IMG/VR virus record: IMGVR_UViG_3300033148_001020
Coordinates: 1 to 26,797 of that record
DNA from: a virus
Direction: 5' to 3' (one strand)
Length of the DNA: 26,797 bases
Numbering within the stretch: position 1 is the stretch's first letter; each line of letters starts with the position of its first letter. The translations under genes and the position numbers were made by a program. Shown here in pieces: positions 16,601 to 23,848 of the stretch. A model generated the notes under the pieces. That model was not told the DNA's origin, ran no database searches, and was given only the letters and a program-made list of their open reading frames with translations.

Positions 16601-19600
16601 CTCAGAGTGATAAAGACACTGTAGACCTTCTTAACACCATAGCTGAAAAAGTAGCAACAGGTGAAGAGATAACTGAAACAGATTTAGCTGCATTAGATCA
16701 AGGTGGTTCTATAAATGTTGGACTTCCTTCTACAATACAAACAACTAAGACAGAAAAAACAGATGTAAATTTTAGCGACACACCACCACCACTTTCTTTT
16801 GTTACCATCAAAGATAAAATCAATATAGATGCTTTGGTAAAAGAGATATCAGAAAAAGGTCAAAAGGTTTGGTTTTGGGTAGCCGACCAGCTGGGTAGGG
16901 GTGAGTATGGTGATGTAGTTATAGGTGATACTCATTACTTAGATGCCGGTCCAAGCTATGCGTTAGATCCATCCAATAAAGAAAAGGGTATAGTGTGGGC
17001 TTCAGGTATGAATAAAACAACTTTAGAAAAAAACATAGCAAACTCTGACTATGTGTTTTTAATAAGCGGTTCGCCTCAAAGAAGTAAACTTTTTAATAGA
17101 AGAGTTTCTCAGTTATTACAAAGAAGAGTTGAGCAGGTTGGAGATTTTAAGCAGTTCAAACAAGAGATTCTTGATTCAAAACCTGTTAAAGCTTTTAGAG
17201 ATATATTAGCTAAATATGATTCATTTGAAGCTTTAATTAACGTTGACAACTCAGATAGGAAAGAATTTTTGTTAGCTATAGAAGCTGAATCAAAAAAGAA
17301 AAACACACCTTTAAAAAAGACATTAGAAAAATTTAATGCGTTTTTAGATTTCGATTCTTTACGTGATGGTTTTTACAAGGAGAATGATTTCAAAATGAAT
17401 GACGTAATGTTAGTTCTGAAGCCATCTTCTGTAGGTGAAAAGTCTAATCACTCAACATACACTAATGATATTATGGGTGAGGTTGTTGGTGTTCCAGATA
17501 AAAAGATTAATGCAGCAGACATTATGACTGGTGCGGCTCGTGAAAAATTAAAAGATATAACACGAAGAGAACGACAAACTCAAGTGGTAGCTCCTTATGG
17601 ATCAGGTGTTAGACAAGTTCAACCTGCATCTAAAAAACCTAAAGTAAAAACAGAGATACCATCCCCATCTAAACAAACCACAAAAGAGTTTACTAAAACA
17701 TTAAAATCAGCATTAAAAGGTAAAGGTCAGTTTGCTCATATGACAGCAGAAAACCCTAACAACAAACCACTATCAGCAAAAGAAAACGCTCAAAGAAATA
17801 AAGAGATGAAGGCTGAATTAAAACAGATGGGGTATGATGTTGTTGAAGTAGATGGGATGTACGACAGATCTGAAAAGTCTTTCTTTGTTCCAGGTATAAC
17901 AGAGGCTGATGCTATAAAGTTAGGTAAAAAATATGGGCAAGAATCTGTTGCTCATAGTAAAGGGATGATATATACAACTGGTAAAAATGCCGGCAAGAGA
18001 AATCCTGTGACAGGAGGTGTTACTATAGATAACACTTTAGAAAATTACTATAGCGAAATAAAAACTAAAGACGGAAAAGTAAGATATAGTGTAGATTATA
18101 ATTTTGATGTTTTAACAGAAGAGACTGGGCCTAAAGTAAAGACAGAAAAGTTTGGTCCGGAATCTAACAATAAAAAATTACAAAACCTTGGGCGTATGTA
18201 TAATATGAACTCTCAAGGATTTGCTCCGGCAAATGTAAACTTAGGAGCTTTAAAACAAGCTGCTAAAAAATTAGGTTTTGGAGTAAAGGCTGCTAAAATT
18301 AGTTATGGCCCACAAGCTGGGAAGGTAACTGGTTACTACTTTACTAAAGGTGGTAGAAAGGTAAATGTTATGCCAGGTATGACTAAGACTGAAGTGTTTG
18401 ATAAAGGAATGAGCACTCAGGATATAATCAAGTTTGGTAGAGACAACAATTTCTCAGACGCTGCTATAAAAGATTATCTTGTAAGGACAAAAGGATTACC
18501 TGTGAAAGAAGTCACAGGTTTATTGTCATTAGATGCTAATTTGTTTTCTCAGATGCCTCCAAGCTTTGGCAACATGAAGGGAGGCGCAAAAGCTGGATTG
18601 CAATTATTTAAAAAAGTTTTAAAGTTTAGCAATAATCTTTCTAAAAAATTATCTCCTGACCAGGTTGTAGAACAAACATTACAGTTCTTAGAGCAACAAC
18701 CTGAATACATAGCTGAGGGTAATAAAACAAAAACAGAGTCTCAACAACAATCTGAAATGATTATAGAGGTTCAAAAATCTTTAGATGCAAAACCAAATAA
18801 AGATACCTCTAAACGTGTAAAGCTTTTGAAAGAAGCTGTTAGAAACAGAAAGAAAGGAGCTAAGGAGTTGTCGGCAGTAAAAAGAAAACTAAGAAACTTT
18901 ATAAGACAAGCTTTACCTAAAGATCTTTATACTAAAGCAGATGTAATGTCTCTTATCAACAAAGTAACAAAAGCAGACGCTACTAATATTGATAACCTAA
19001 CTAACGAGGTTATTGAGATGGTTACTGAAAAGCAAAACAAAAGCTTAGAGGCAAAAATAGATTCAATCCTAAATGGTAAGTACCAGTCTGTAGAATCTGG
19101 TAGACAAAAAGGAAAGAAAATAGACAACCAAACCAGATTACGATTAGAAGCTATCAAAGAGGCTGTTTCTGATGATGCGGCTACAGCTGATGAGGTTGTA
19201 GAAAGTAATCTTAAAATGAATAAAGAGATAAGTGAGTTGACCGCTAAGACAGATCAAACTCCTGATGATAGAAACAGGATAATGGATCTGATGACTATAC
19301 TTAGTATAAATAATGCTAAGCTGAATCAAAACACTGATGTGTTTAAAACAGAGTCATTGTCAAGAGCTGAGAATTTATTATTAGAGATTGTTGGTGAAGG
19401 AAAAGAAAATTTCAAAGCTCAGTTAGCAGAAGATCACAAAAGATATATAGATCAGCAAAACGCAATGTATAAAGCGGTAACAGGAAAGGATATTGACTTT
19501 AGTGATCCAGACTCTGTTAATGAAAAAGTTCAACAAGATATAGCTGATAAAAGATTAAAAGAAAGAGTGAGTAATGGATTCAAAAGAGCTATGTCTTCGG

Positions 19601-21840
19601 TGGGAGATTTTGTTAGTTGGTTTGGATTAAGTCACGAGTCTTTGTCTGGTTTAATGGATATACTTCAAAAAACTCCAGGACAAATCTTTGATGGTCAAAC
19701 AACTAAAGACTTAGTGTATAGGCCTGTAAACAAAGCTACACGTGCTTTTAAGGAAAAGCAGTTAAATAATACGCAGGTCCAGGTAGACAAGATGAAAGAC
19801 ATCTTTGGAAAAAAGTGGAAGAAAGCTGCTCATAAAAACTCTACTCCAAAATCTACCGGAGTGTTTAGAGATCAAGCTGCTGTTGACAAGGCACAAGCGG
19901 AGTACGATGCTAACCCAACAAGAGCTAATAGAAGAAAATTGTCCAAAGTTAAAAAGAGTCAAGAGATTGTTCTTTCGGACAATCAAGTAGGATATTTACA
20001 CAATCAATATAAAGACCCGGCAAATTTACCTTCTTTTGCTAATACGGAGAATGAATACTTTGGTCCAGATCACGAAAGAATAATGACGGAACTTAGAGAT
20101 CAGGTTGATCCAAAAGTTTTGGAATATGCTGATTGGATGGTAGATGAATACTTCCCTTCTCTTTATGACGGATACAACGCTGCATATGAGCAAATATACA
20201 GAACGAGCATGCCTTGGAATCAATATTATGGTGGTAGAATATTCCGTGAAGGGGTAGATCCTCAGCCATTAGATTTACTTGGTGATAAAACAAAAATGAA
20301 TCAACAAGTTGGTTCTGCATCTACTAAGGTTAGGGTTAATAATAAGAAGCCAATAAAACCTATGGATATGATGGACTCTATGACCACATATACCACTGAT
20401 ATGGATTGGTTCTCTTCAATGGGTCCAACCCTACGTGATATAAATAAAATATTCACTAATAAAGAATTAAGAAAAAGTATTGAAGCAAATCATGGTTCTA
20501 AAATTTTAACTTTTATAGATTTTAACCTACAACAATTAGCTTCACGTGGTATAAATACTGCTGCACAAGCTTCGTTTATTAACCAAATAAATAATTTATT
20601 TATATCTACTCGTTTGGGTGCTAACCCAACAATTATGCTTAAGCAGTTAACATCCTTCTTAGCTTATGCTGATAGAGTGGGACCTATTAACTATTCAAAG
20701 TATGCTGCTAAAAACAAAACTGAATTTTTAAAAATATTTAAAGAGATACGAGATAACTCTGTTTATGTTCAAGATAGGATGAGCGGAGACATAAAGCAAA
20801 ACCTTGAAAGTTATTCTGGACAAACAATAGTTGGTTTTGAAGGTGATGCAGGATTAAGTTTCTTCAACAAGATAATGATGGGCTTTGTTAAAGCGGGTGA
20901 TATTGGAGCTATCTATTTAGGTGGTATGCCGGCCTACTCTTATTATAAAGCAGAGTTTAAAAAGAATAATCCTGACGCTACAGAGCAACAAGCTATTGAT
21001 CATGCTATAGAAAGGTTTGAAGAGGACACTAAAGAAACTCAGCAGTCTAAAGATATACAAGATAAAGATTGGTGGCAACAACAAGGGCCGATACTTAGAA
21101 GTTTACAGATGTTTGTTTCTGCACCAAGACAGATGGTAAGACAAGAGTTTGCTGGTTTAAGAATGATGGGTAAAGCATTCAAACAAAAAAACGCTAAAGA
21201 CGGTGTTAAATTATTTGGCCAAGGATTTAGAAAGTTCGCCACATTCCATATGGTATTACCTATGTTCTTCCAATATGTAGCGTTAGGTCTCCCTGGTTTA
21301 ATGAAACCTATTGATGATGAAGACGAAGAAGATTTATTAAGAGCAGCTATTCTTGGTTCATTTAACTCTTTGTTTGCGTTAGGTGATGTTTTAAATATTG
21401 TAGCTGATACTGCTCAAGGTAAGCCTTGGGCTGGAGCTTCAAGAGATTTAGCACCTATATCGTTAATTAAAGAATTAACAGATCTGCAAAAAAGAGCTTC
21501 GAATACAAAAGATAAAGAAAAGAAAGCAGAGCTTACAAGAAGACTTTATTCAAGAGCTGCTGAGATAGGTTTAAAATTAACTACTAAACAGTCCGTTCCA
21601 ATATACAACCTCACTAAGTGGGCTAAGAATGTTGATGAGTTAAGTAAAGGTGAAGATCCAGGTAAAGCATTCCTAAGATTATTCAACTACAGCGAGTATC
21701 AAATAAGCGGTGGTCCAAAAGGTAAGAAAGTTAAACCTGTTAAAAGAGGTGAAGGTGGAGGAAGAGGATCAGGTGATAGAGGTGCTGGTGGCAATAGGGG
21801 AAAAAGTAATAGAGGTGCTGGTGGAAACAGAGGTAAGTAA
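13696..21840 (+). CDS. Giant polyvalent internal virion protein with zinc metallopeptidase motif
   Basis: A 2714-residue protein, by far the largest here and the last virion gene. By residue: 1-65, a small helical module also common at N-termini of such phage proteins; 111-125, three QFTPx repeats; 283-342, an Ala/Gly-rich hydrophobic region; 521-594, a charged coiled coil; about 786-1000, a peptidase-like domain with HEVFH at 864-868 and EEYLAE at 924-929 offering the third zinc ligand; 1035-1279, a compact unknown domain; about 1344-1430, a segment with a DUF3293-like pattern; 1979-2500, a helical region with NPTIMLKQLTSF typical of polyvalent phage proteins; hydrophobic stretches near 2514-2536 and 2552-2575; a basic RG tail, 2674-2714. 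It probably enters the host with the DNA, degrading cell-wall or host proteins. Position and size match the largest T7-type ejection protein, but with a peptidase and no transglycosylase that I can see. Confidence 0.7.
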   Translation: MDEKLRKIYDLYLKKGLITEKITFDQWSAADEDQQVKLYDLGRTNGLFDKVQVDQFKTLWSGMTTGDPKKKVESPGTSQEEVMESNIQVQQEDPSLSVSSGQEEVPDSLAQFTPDQFTPDQFTPQEDITITGLEEVPTFDFEAGRRRRGQKQDIQEAQRGQRGAKGTIEKDTGIERLFGKNEVTDFFGDIYRAGVKGFQTGQQVDEALELFGKGGKVTSEDVQDYINAVNAAGESDYVMSDEMADFNAAYEKAGGGLIGFLKGIAASPTVINEIAITSITQMVNPATLAAAGATTAGFTATGAAGGSAAGGVGAIPGAIAGAVSSIPFAIGAAGATLEAGLSFSEFLQEEISEKGLDFDEAGIRAVLNDPQAMMNIRAKSAGRGIAIGLIDRYTAGLAGKVTKGVIKKAVKGGKGKFATNVRALGAATPIEAAGGAVGEATARAIVGQDMDAAEIGFEAVGGGPGAIISGGKEIIFANKEGTYKMGPDKKTISREEMINMITNTDDKTFAQADLEISGDSSLKELAQDRKEKLRKKQEKQKQLGNNLDNLSEEQQQEALDLETELDELKNEGTRRADNRRKEVEQRLDDLYSQKPEAAAGEDVDVSMDEVFDELGIDTSDPENIRGVSAEDIADTKKRLQEQKQKQNAIQESSTAQVDVQEQARDGETVGEGDAPGATTTEGEVQADITPTEETQVESADFGELIDQASSALSDVGQGVRGRNVTKTEIFDETVQENPDGTVEVASSIDEEGNTVMAPKRKGKVVSENFTIVDQTETDNYYNSDRFKRENNNIDKGQHEVNILNSASKAIAAISKVLPGLNIVAHRNENSYKDHVDVSSRAAYKSGTNTIHINMPKATGKTIAHEVFHAVLKAKLGTEVNIQDASKNMVDSVRKAIAKSKTLTADQIIQFEEYAANFDSDVRNEEYLAEIVGFLADNYSKIDTPEVKGAVRQFIEKIASILGLDVDTFTQSDKDTVDLLNTIAEKVATGEEITETDLAALDQGGSINVGLPSTIQTTKTEKTDVNFSDTPPPLSFVTIKDKINIDALVKEISEKGQKVWFWVADQLGRGEYGDVVIGDTHYLDAGPSYALDPSNKEKGIVWASGMNKTTLEKNIANSDYVFLISGSPQRSKLFNRRVSQLLQRRVEQVGDFKQFKQEILDSKPVKAFRDILAKYDSFEALINVDNSDRKEFLLAIEAESKKKNTPLKKTLEKFNAFLDFDSLRDGFYKENDFKMNDVMLVLKPSSVGEKSNHSTYTNDIMGEVVGVPDKKINAADIMTGAAREKLKDITRRERQTQVVAPYGSGVRQVQPASKKPKVKTEIPSPSKQTTKEFTKTLKSALKGKGQFAHMTAENPNNKPLSAKENAQRNKEMKAELKQMGYDVVEVDGMYDRSEKSFFVPGITEADAIKLGKKYGQESVAHSKGMIYTTGKNAGKRNPVTGGVTIDNTLENYYSEIKTKDGKVRYSVDYNFDVLTEETGPKVKTEKFGPESNNKKLQNLGRMYNMNSQGFAPANVNLGALKQAAKKLGFGVKAAKISYGPQAGKVTGYYFTKGGRKVNVMPGMTKTEVFDKGMSTQDIIKFGRDNNFSDAAIKDYLVRTKGLPVKEVTGLLSLDANLFSQMPPSFGNMKGGAKAGLQLFKKVLKFSNNLSKKLSPDQVVEQTLQFLEQQPEYIAEGNKTKTESQQQSEMIIEVQKSLDAKPNKDTSKRVKLLKEAVRNRKKGAKELSAVKRKLRNFIRQALPKDLYTKADVMSLINKVTKADATNIDNLTNEVIEMVTEKQNKSLEAKIDSILNGKYQSVESGRQKGKKIDNQTRLRLEAIKEAVSDDAATADEVVESNLKMNKEISELTAKTDQTPDDRNRIMDLMTILSINNAKLNQNTDVFKTESLSRAENLLLEIVGEGKENFKAQLAEDHKRYIDQQNAMYKAVTGKDIDFSDPDSVNEKVQQDIADKRLKERVSNGFKRAMSSVGDFVSWFGLSHESLSGLMDILQKTPGQIFDGQTTKDLVYRPVNKATRAFKEKQLNNTQVQVDKMKDIFGKKWKKAAHKNSTPKSTGVFRDQAAVDKAQAEYDANPTRANRRKLSKVKKSQEIVLSDNQVGYLHNQYKDPANLPSFANTENEYFGPDHERIMTELRDQVDPKVLEYADWMVDEYFPSLYDGYNAAYEQIYRTSMPWNQYYGGRIFREGVDPQPLDLLGDKTKMNQQVGSASTKVRVNNKKPIKPMDMMDSMTTYTTDMDWFSSMGPTLRDINKIFTNKELRKSIEANHGSKILTFIDFNLQQLASRGINTAAQASFINQINNLFISTRLGANPTIMLKQLTSFLAYADRVGPINYSKYAAKNKTEFLKIFKEIRDNSVYVQDRMSGDIKQNLESYSGQTIVGFEGDAGLSFFNKIMMGFVKAGDIGAIYLGGMPAYSYYKAEFKKNNPDATEQQAIDHAIERFEEDTKETQQSKDIQDKDWWQQQGPILRSLQMFVSAPRQMVRQEFAGLRMMGKAFKQKNAKDGVKLFGQGFRKFATFHMVLPMFFQYVALGLPGLMKPIDDEDEEDLLRAAILGSFNSLFALGDVLNIVADTAQGKPWAGASRDLAPISLIKELTDLQKRASNTKDKEKKAELTRRLYSRAAEIGLKLTTKQSVPIYNLTKWAKNVDELSKGEDPGKAFLRLFNYSEYQISGGPKGKKVKPVKRGEGGGRGSGDRGAGGNRGKSNRGAGGNRGK
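14026..14070 (+). repeat. Three 15-bp in-frame tandem repeats (QFTPD/QFTPD/QFTPQ)
   Basis: Three consecutive 15-base units (14026-14040, 14041-14055, 14056-14070), nearly identical, encode QFTPD, QFTPD and QFTPQ in the giant protein. They lie in a Pro/Gln/Ser-rich acidic linker between the N-terminal module and the first hydrophobic region, and probably vary in copy number by slippage without harming the frame. Confidence 0.9.
21775..21837 (+). repeat. 33-bp tandem repeat encoding the Arg/Gly C-terminal tail
   Basis: Two in-frame copies (21775-21807, and 21808-21837 cut short by the stop) encode DRGAGGNRGKS and NRGAGGNRGK at the very end of the 2714-residue protein. They follow a Gly/Arg/Lys-rich stretch. 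The result is a strongly basic flexible tail, fit to bind DNA or a negatively charged partner. Confidence 0.88.
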
Positions 21841-22161
21841 TTAAAAATTCTTATCAAAGTTTTCTCTTTCAACCTCAAGCTTATAATATAAGAATGCGTG
21901 GAACCCATTGATGTGAGAGTCAGTGGGAAAGAAATACTTCCAACCTTTTGACATTCCTCTGTTTATATAATAACAAAAAGCCAAGCCAACCTTACCAGTA
22001 TTCTTTTTAAATCTAACCACTGCTGTGTGGTCTGATGTTGGTATAACTTCTTGAACATGAAATGTTTCTTTATTTGAATTACCTTCCCTATCTGTTCTTG
22101 AGTATCTCAAAGCTAACTTTCCTGCAAACTCATTCAGTTCTATCGCTATCTCTTTTTTCAT
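21841..22161 (-). CDS. Hypothetical protein at the end of the replication operon
   Basis: A 106-residue protein with a helical start (KKEIAIELNEFAGKLALRY), a beta-rich middle with charged strands, and an aromatic-rich second half (FCYYINR, WKYFF, FHAFLYYK). I do not recognise a family. Its start overlaps the end of the HNH gene by 32 bases, so the two are translated from the same leftward message. Its stop codon is directly next to the stop of the giant virion gene on the other strand, with no bases between. Small proteins like this at the 3' end of a phage early operon are often dispensable host-takeover factors, but nothing here shows that. Confidence 0.6.
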   Translation of the reverse strand: MKKEIAIELNEFAGKLALRYSRTDREGNSNKETFHVQEVIPTSDHTAVVRFKKNTGKVGLAFCYYINRGMSKGWKYFFPTDSHINGFHAFLYYKLEVERENFDKNF

Positions 22162-22498
22162 TTCTTCTGTTATAAGTTACTATTCGGTGACAGTTAGCAC
22201 ACCTTATCTCACATTTTTCAATCTCTTTTTGTATTTTTTTTATTGAGTACGCTTGTCTCGCTAAGTCAGAAACATTACCAAATTTATCACCTCTGACGTG
22301 ATCAAAGTCTAAAACAATAGGATTGTTTTCCCCACAATCAATACACCCGCTTTCATTTTTAACAGATAAGATGTAGTCCTTGTTTCGTTTTATTCTTACT
22401 TTATTACTCTCTCTTGATCGAGCTATTATCTTTTTTTTATGTTTTTGATAATGTCTCTTTTGAGCTTTCTTTTGGTCCTCTGGGTTTTTATAGGCCAT
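22130..22498 (-). CDS. HNH endonuclease
   Basis: A 122-residue protein. The first ~45 residues are very basic (KKAQKRHYQKHKKKI and following Arg/Lys), a DNA-binding arm. A zinc-bound HNH fold follows: Cys52 and Cys55 (GCIDC), then Asp66-His67 (LDFDHVRG), then Cys100 and Cys103 around CANCH with Asn102 and His104, and Asn110 in VTYNRR. All elements of the beta-beta-alpha-metal active site are present, so it should be an active nickase or endonuclease. Free-standing HNH genes in phages are usually homing endonucleases; here it lies right after the tRNA gene and interrupts an otherwise compact replication operon. A role in packaging is less likely, since it is far from the terminase and on the other strand. 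Confidence 0.85.
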   Translation of the reverse strand: MAYKNPEDQKKAQKRHYQKHKKKIIARSRESNKVRIKRNKDYILSVKNESGCIDCGENNPIVLDFDHVRGDKFGNVSDLARQAYSIKKIQKEIEKCEIRCANCHRIVTYNRRNEKRDSDRTE

Positions 22499-22532
22499 AT
22501 TACTACTATGTTTGGCATACTGTAAAATTTAG

Positions 22533-22606
22533 TGATCAAGGAAGGACTCGAACCTTCAACCTACAGCTTAGAAGGCTGTTGCTCTATCCAGTTGAGCTAC
22601 TCGACC
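22533..22606 (-). tRNA. tRNA-Arg (anticodon UCU)
   Basis: Reading the minus strand from 22606: a 7-bp acceptor stem (GGTCGAG with CTTGATC, two G-U pairs), D-arm GCTC/GAGC, anticodon stem ACAGC/GCTGT with loop CTTCTAA, so anticodon TCT (decodes AGA), a 5-base variable loop, and T-arm GAAGG/CCTTC with TTCGAGT. The discriminator is A and the CCA end is not encoded. Total length 74. AGA is the dominant Arg codon in the genes of this window, so the tRNA probably supports phage translation. It lies 3 bases after the stop of the 62-aa gene and 34 bases before the HNH gene, and must be cut from the operon transcript. Confidence 0.95.
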
Positions 22607-22609
22607 AGT

Positions 22610-22798
22610 TTATATTTCATCTGATAAAGATTGACTAAGCTCTGATAAGTATTTCATCATTTCTTGAATACTCTTTTTAGCTTCATCATTATCTCTATCC
22701 ATTAAAGATTCATAAAGATCTGTTGTCTTCTCGTGAATCTCTTTACATATAAAATTTATGTGAGTTATTGTTGATATGTCCTCCTCTTGTACAGGCAC
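22610..22798 (-). CDS. Small helical acidic hypothetical protein
   Basis: A 62-residue protein with a GTG start at 22798, sharing one base with the TAG stop of the DnaA-like gene (TAGTG). Most of the length looks helical with many Glu, Asp, Lys and Ser residues, and a heptad-like pattern (about 20-60), so it may dimerise. No family is recognised. Its stop is 3 bases before the tRNA gene. The overlap with the DnaA-like gene suggests translational coupling, so the two products may act together. The GTG start is supported by that overlap; the next Met codons would remove half of the protein. Confidence 0.55.
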   Translation of the reverse strand: MPVQEEDISTITHINFICKEIHEKTTDLYESLMDRDNDEAKKSIQEMMKYLSELSQSLSDEI

Positions 22799-23322
22799 TA
22801 TGACATTCCGTTTATTAGTTGGTTTAACTTGTGTTCTAATTCTGATATTCTTGATTCGGGAACTCTCTGTTCAACAATGTTTACAATGTTCTTGTACCTT
22901 TTATTTTGTCGAACTACGCTTTCCAACTTTTCTTGAACATCTAATAAAGACAAAGTTAACAAATTATTCTTTTCTTGCAAATCTTTTATCTCTTTTTTTA
23001 ATTGAGTAGGATTTAACTCTACGTATTGATCTGCTTCTTGCTCCCATATCCCAAGTATTTGATGGTAAGATCTTTGTAATCTTTTATCAAACTGCATCAT
23101 ATATGGAAACTCTTTTAGAGAGTGCATTATGGTTGCGTGATTTTTCCCAAATTGATCGGCAATATACTTCAGAGTGAAGTAACATTCATCCCTCATAATT
23201 TTATAACAGATTGCTCTTGCTTTTACAATCTCATCTGTTTTTCTGTTGCTGTCTACATTAACGTCAAGAACAGAGTTAACTATGTTCTTTAGTGCTATTG
23301 TTTTCTGTGTGTTGATGTTCAT
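22798..23322 (-). CDS. DnaA domain IV-like DNA-binding protein with coiled coil
   Basis: A 174-residue protein. Residues 34-72 match the helix-turn-helix DNA-binding domain (domain IV) of the initiator DnaA: KARAICYKIMRDE, then YIADQFG, then the signature loop GKNHATIMHSLK (59-70). That loop corresponds to the GRDHTTVLHA-type signature that reads DnaA boxes. There is no Walker A motif, so it lacks the ATPase of true DnaA. Residues about 103-148 form a charged coiled coil, probably for dimerisation. It sits in the replication operon next to primase, helicase and nuclease genes. It could bind a phage origin, act as a repressor, or occupy host DnaA boxes to block host replication. The start at 23322 overlaps the upstream gene by 47 bases. 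Confidence 0.8.
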   Translation of the reverse strand: MNINTQKTIALKNIVNSVLDVNVDSNRKTDEIVKARAICYKIMRDECYFTLKYIADQFGKNHATIMHSLKEFPYMMQFDKRLQRSYHQILGIWEQEADQYVELNPTQLKKEIKDLQEKNNLLTLSLLDVQEKLESVVRQNKRYKNIVNIVEQRVPESRISELEHKLNQLINGMS

Positions 23323-23638
23323 CTGTTTTGATATATAAATTTAAGTTAATTAGGTCTAAGTATTCATCCATACTTATTAGTTTTATGTCTGTAAGTAATA
23401 TAAAGTCATCCTCCATTTTTACAAGTTCTATAGCAAATGTTATGTTTTCATTCCCACGAGTTACAACACCGCCTAAAACGTGTGAAACAAGATTGTTTTT
23501 TGGAAGTTCTACCCAGCTATCACCTATTGTTCTTGCAATAAGTAACGCTGTAGGAAACTCTATTTCAGAAATACTTTCTATGAAGTCTTCTGAAACATCA
23601 TACTCCTTACCCCCTGTATACCTCAGTCTTACATCCAT
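23276..23638 (-). CDS. Hypothetical protein of the replication operon
   Basis: A 120-residue protein with mixed strands and helices. There is a beta-rich first half with hydrophobic strands, a middle with VVTRGNENITFAIEL, and a polar His/Thr/Asn-rich C-terminus (about 106-120) that lies in the overlap with the DnaA-like gene. I do not recognise a family. It overlaps the VRR-NUC gene at its start by 32 bases and the DnaA-like gene at its end by 47 bases, both strong signs of translational coupling. The low-complexity end may be of little importance, kept only because the overlapping frame encodes the DnaA-like start. Confidence 0.55.
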   Translation of the reverse strand: MDVRLRYTGGKEYDVSEDFIESISEIEFPTALLIARTIGDSWVELPKNNLVSHVLGGVVTRGNENITFAIELVKMEDDFILLTDIKLISMDEYLDLINLNLYIKTDEHQHTENNSTKEHS

Positions 23639-23846
23639 GTGTTTTTAGTTCTTTTAATCTATACTCTTGTAGTTTAGATAGTTTACCTGATGGTTTCTTT
23701 ACCTCCGAAAATATAACCTCGCAGTCAGGAGGTATAGCAATTAAATCAGGTATTCCGTTTTTGTTTGTTTTGATCAGCTTGATTACGTAGTAGCCCTCGT
23801 TCTCCAATTCTTTGATACGTTTGGCTTGTATCTGCTGTTCTGTCAT
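23607..23846 (-). CDS. VRR-NUC domain nuclease
   Basis: A 79-residue protein that is a bare VRR-NUC domain of the PD-(D/E)XK superfamily. The layout is an N-terminal helix ending in ENEGYYVIKL, then GIPD (31-34, catalytic Asp34), then the strand SEVKK (47-51, with Glu48 and Lys50), then the conserved Gln60 in KLSKLQEYRLKEL and a final strand. All catalytic positions are present. Such minimal VRR-NUC proteins are common in phages and cleave branched DNA or help recombination. It starts 2 bases after the end of the SF2 helicase gene, so the pair is likely to act together at recombination or replication intermediates. Confidence 0.85.
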   Translation of the reverse strand: MTEQQIQAKRIKELENEGYYVIKLIKTNKNGIPDLIAIPPDCEVIFSEVKKPSGKLSKLQEYRLKELKTHGCKTEVYRG

Positions 23847-23848
23847 AA

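Noticed and set aside
22533-22606. The tRNA gene as a possible prophage attachment site
   Set aside because: No integrase, excisionase or repressor is seen, and no duplicated tRNA end is present. The tRNA is inside a replication operon.
23328-23648. A 106-codon plus-strand ORF in the replication block
   Set aside because: It is antisense to the 120-aa gene, which fits the operon's overlaps. The plus-strand frame has no neighbours or signals.
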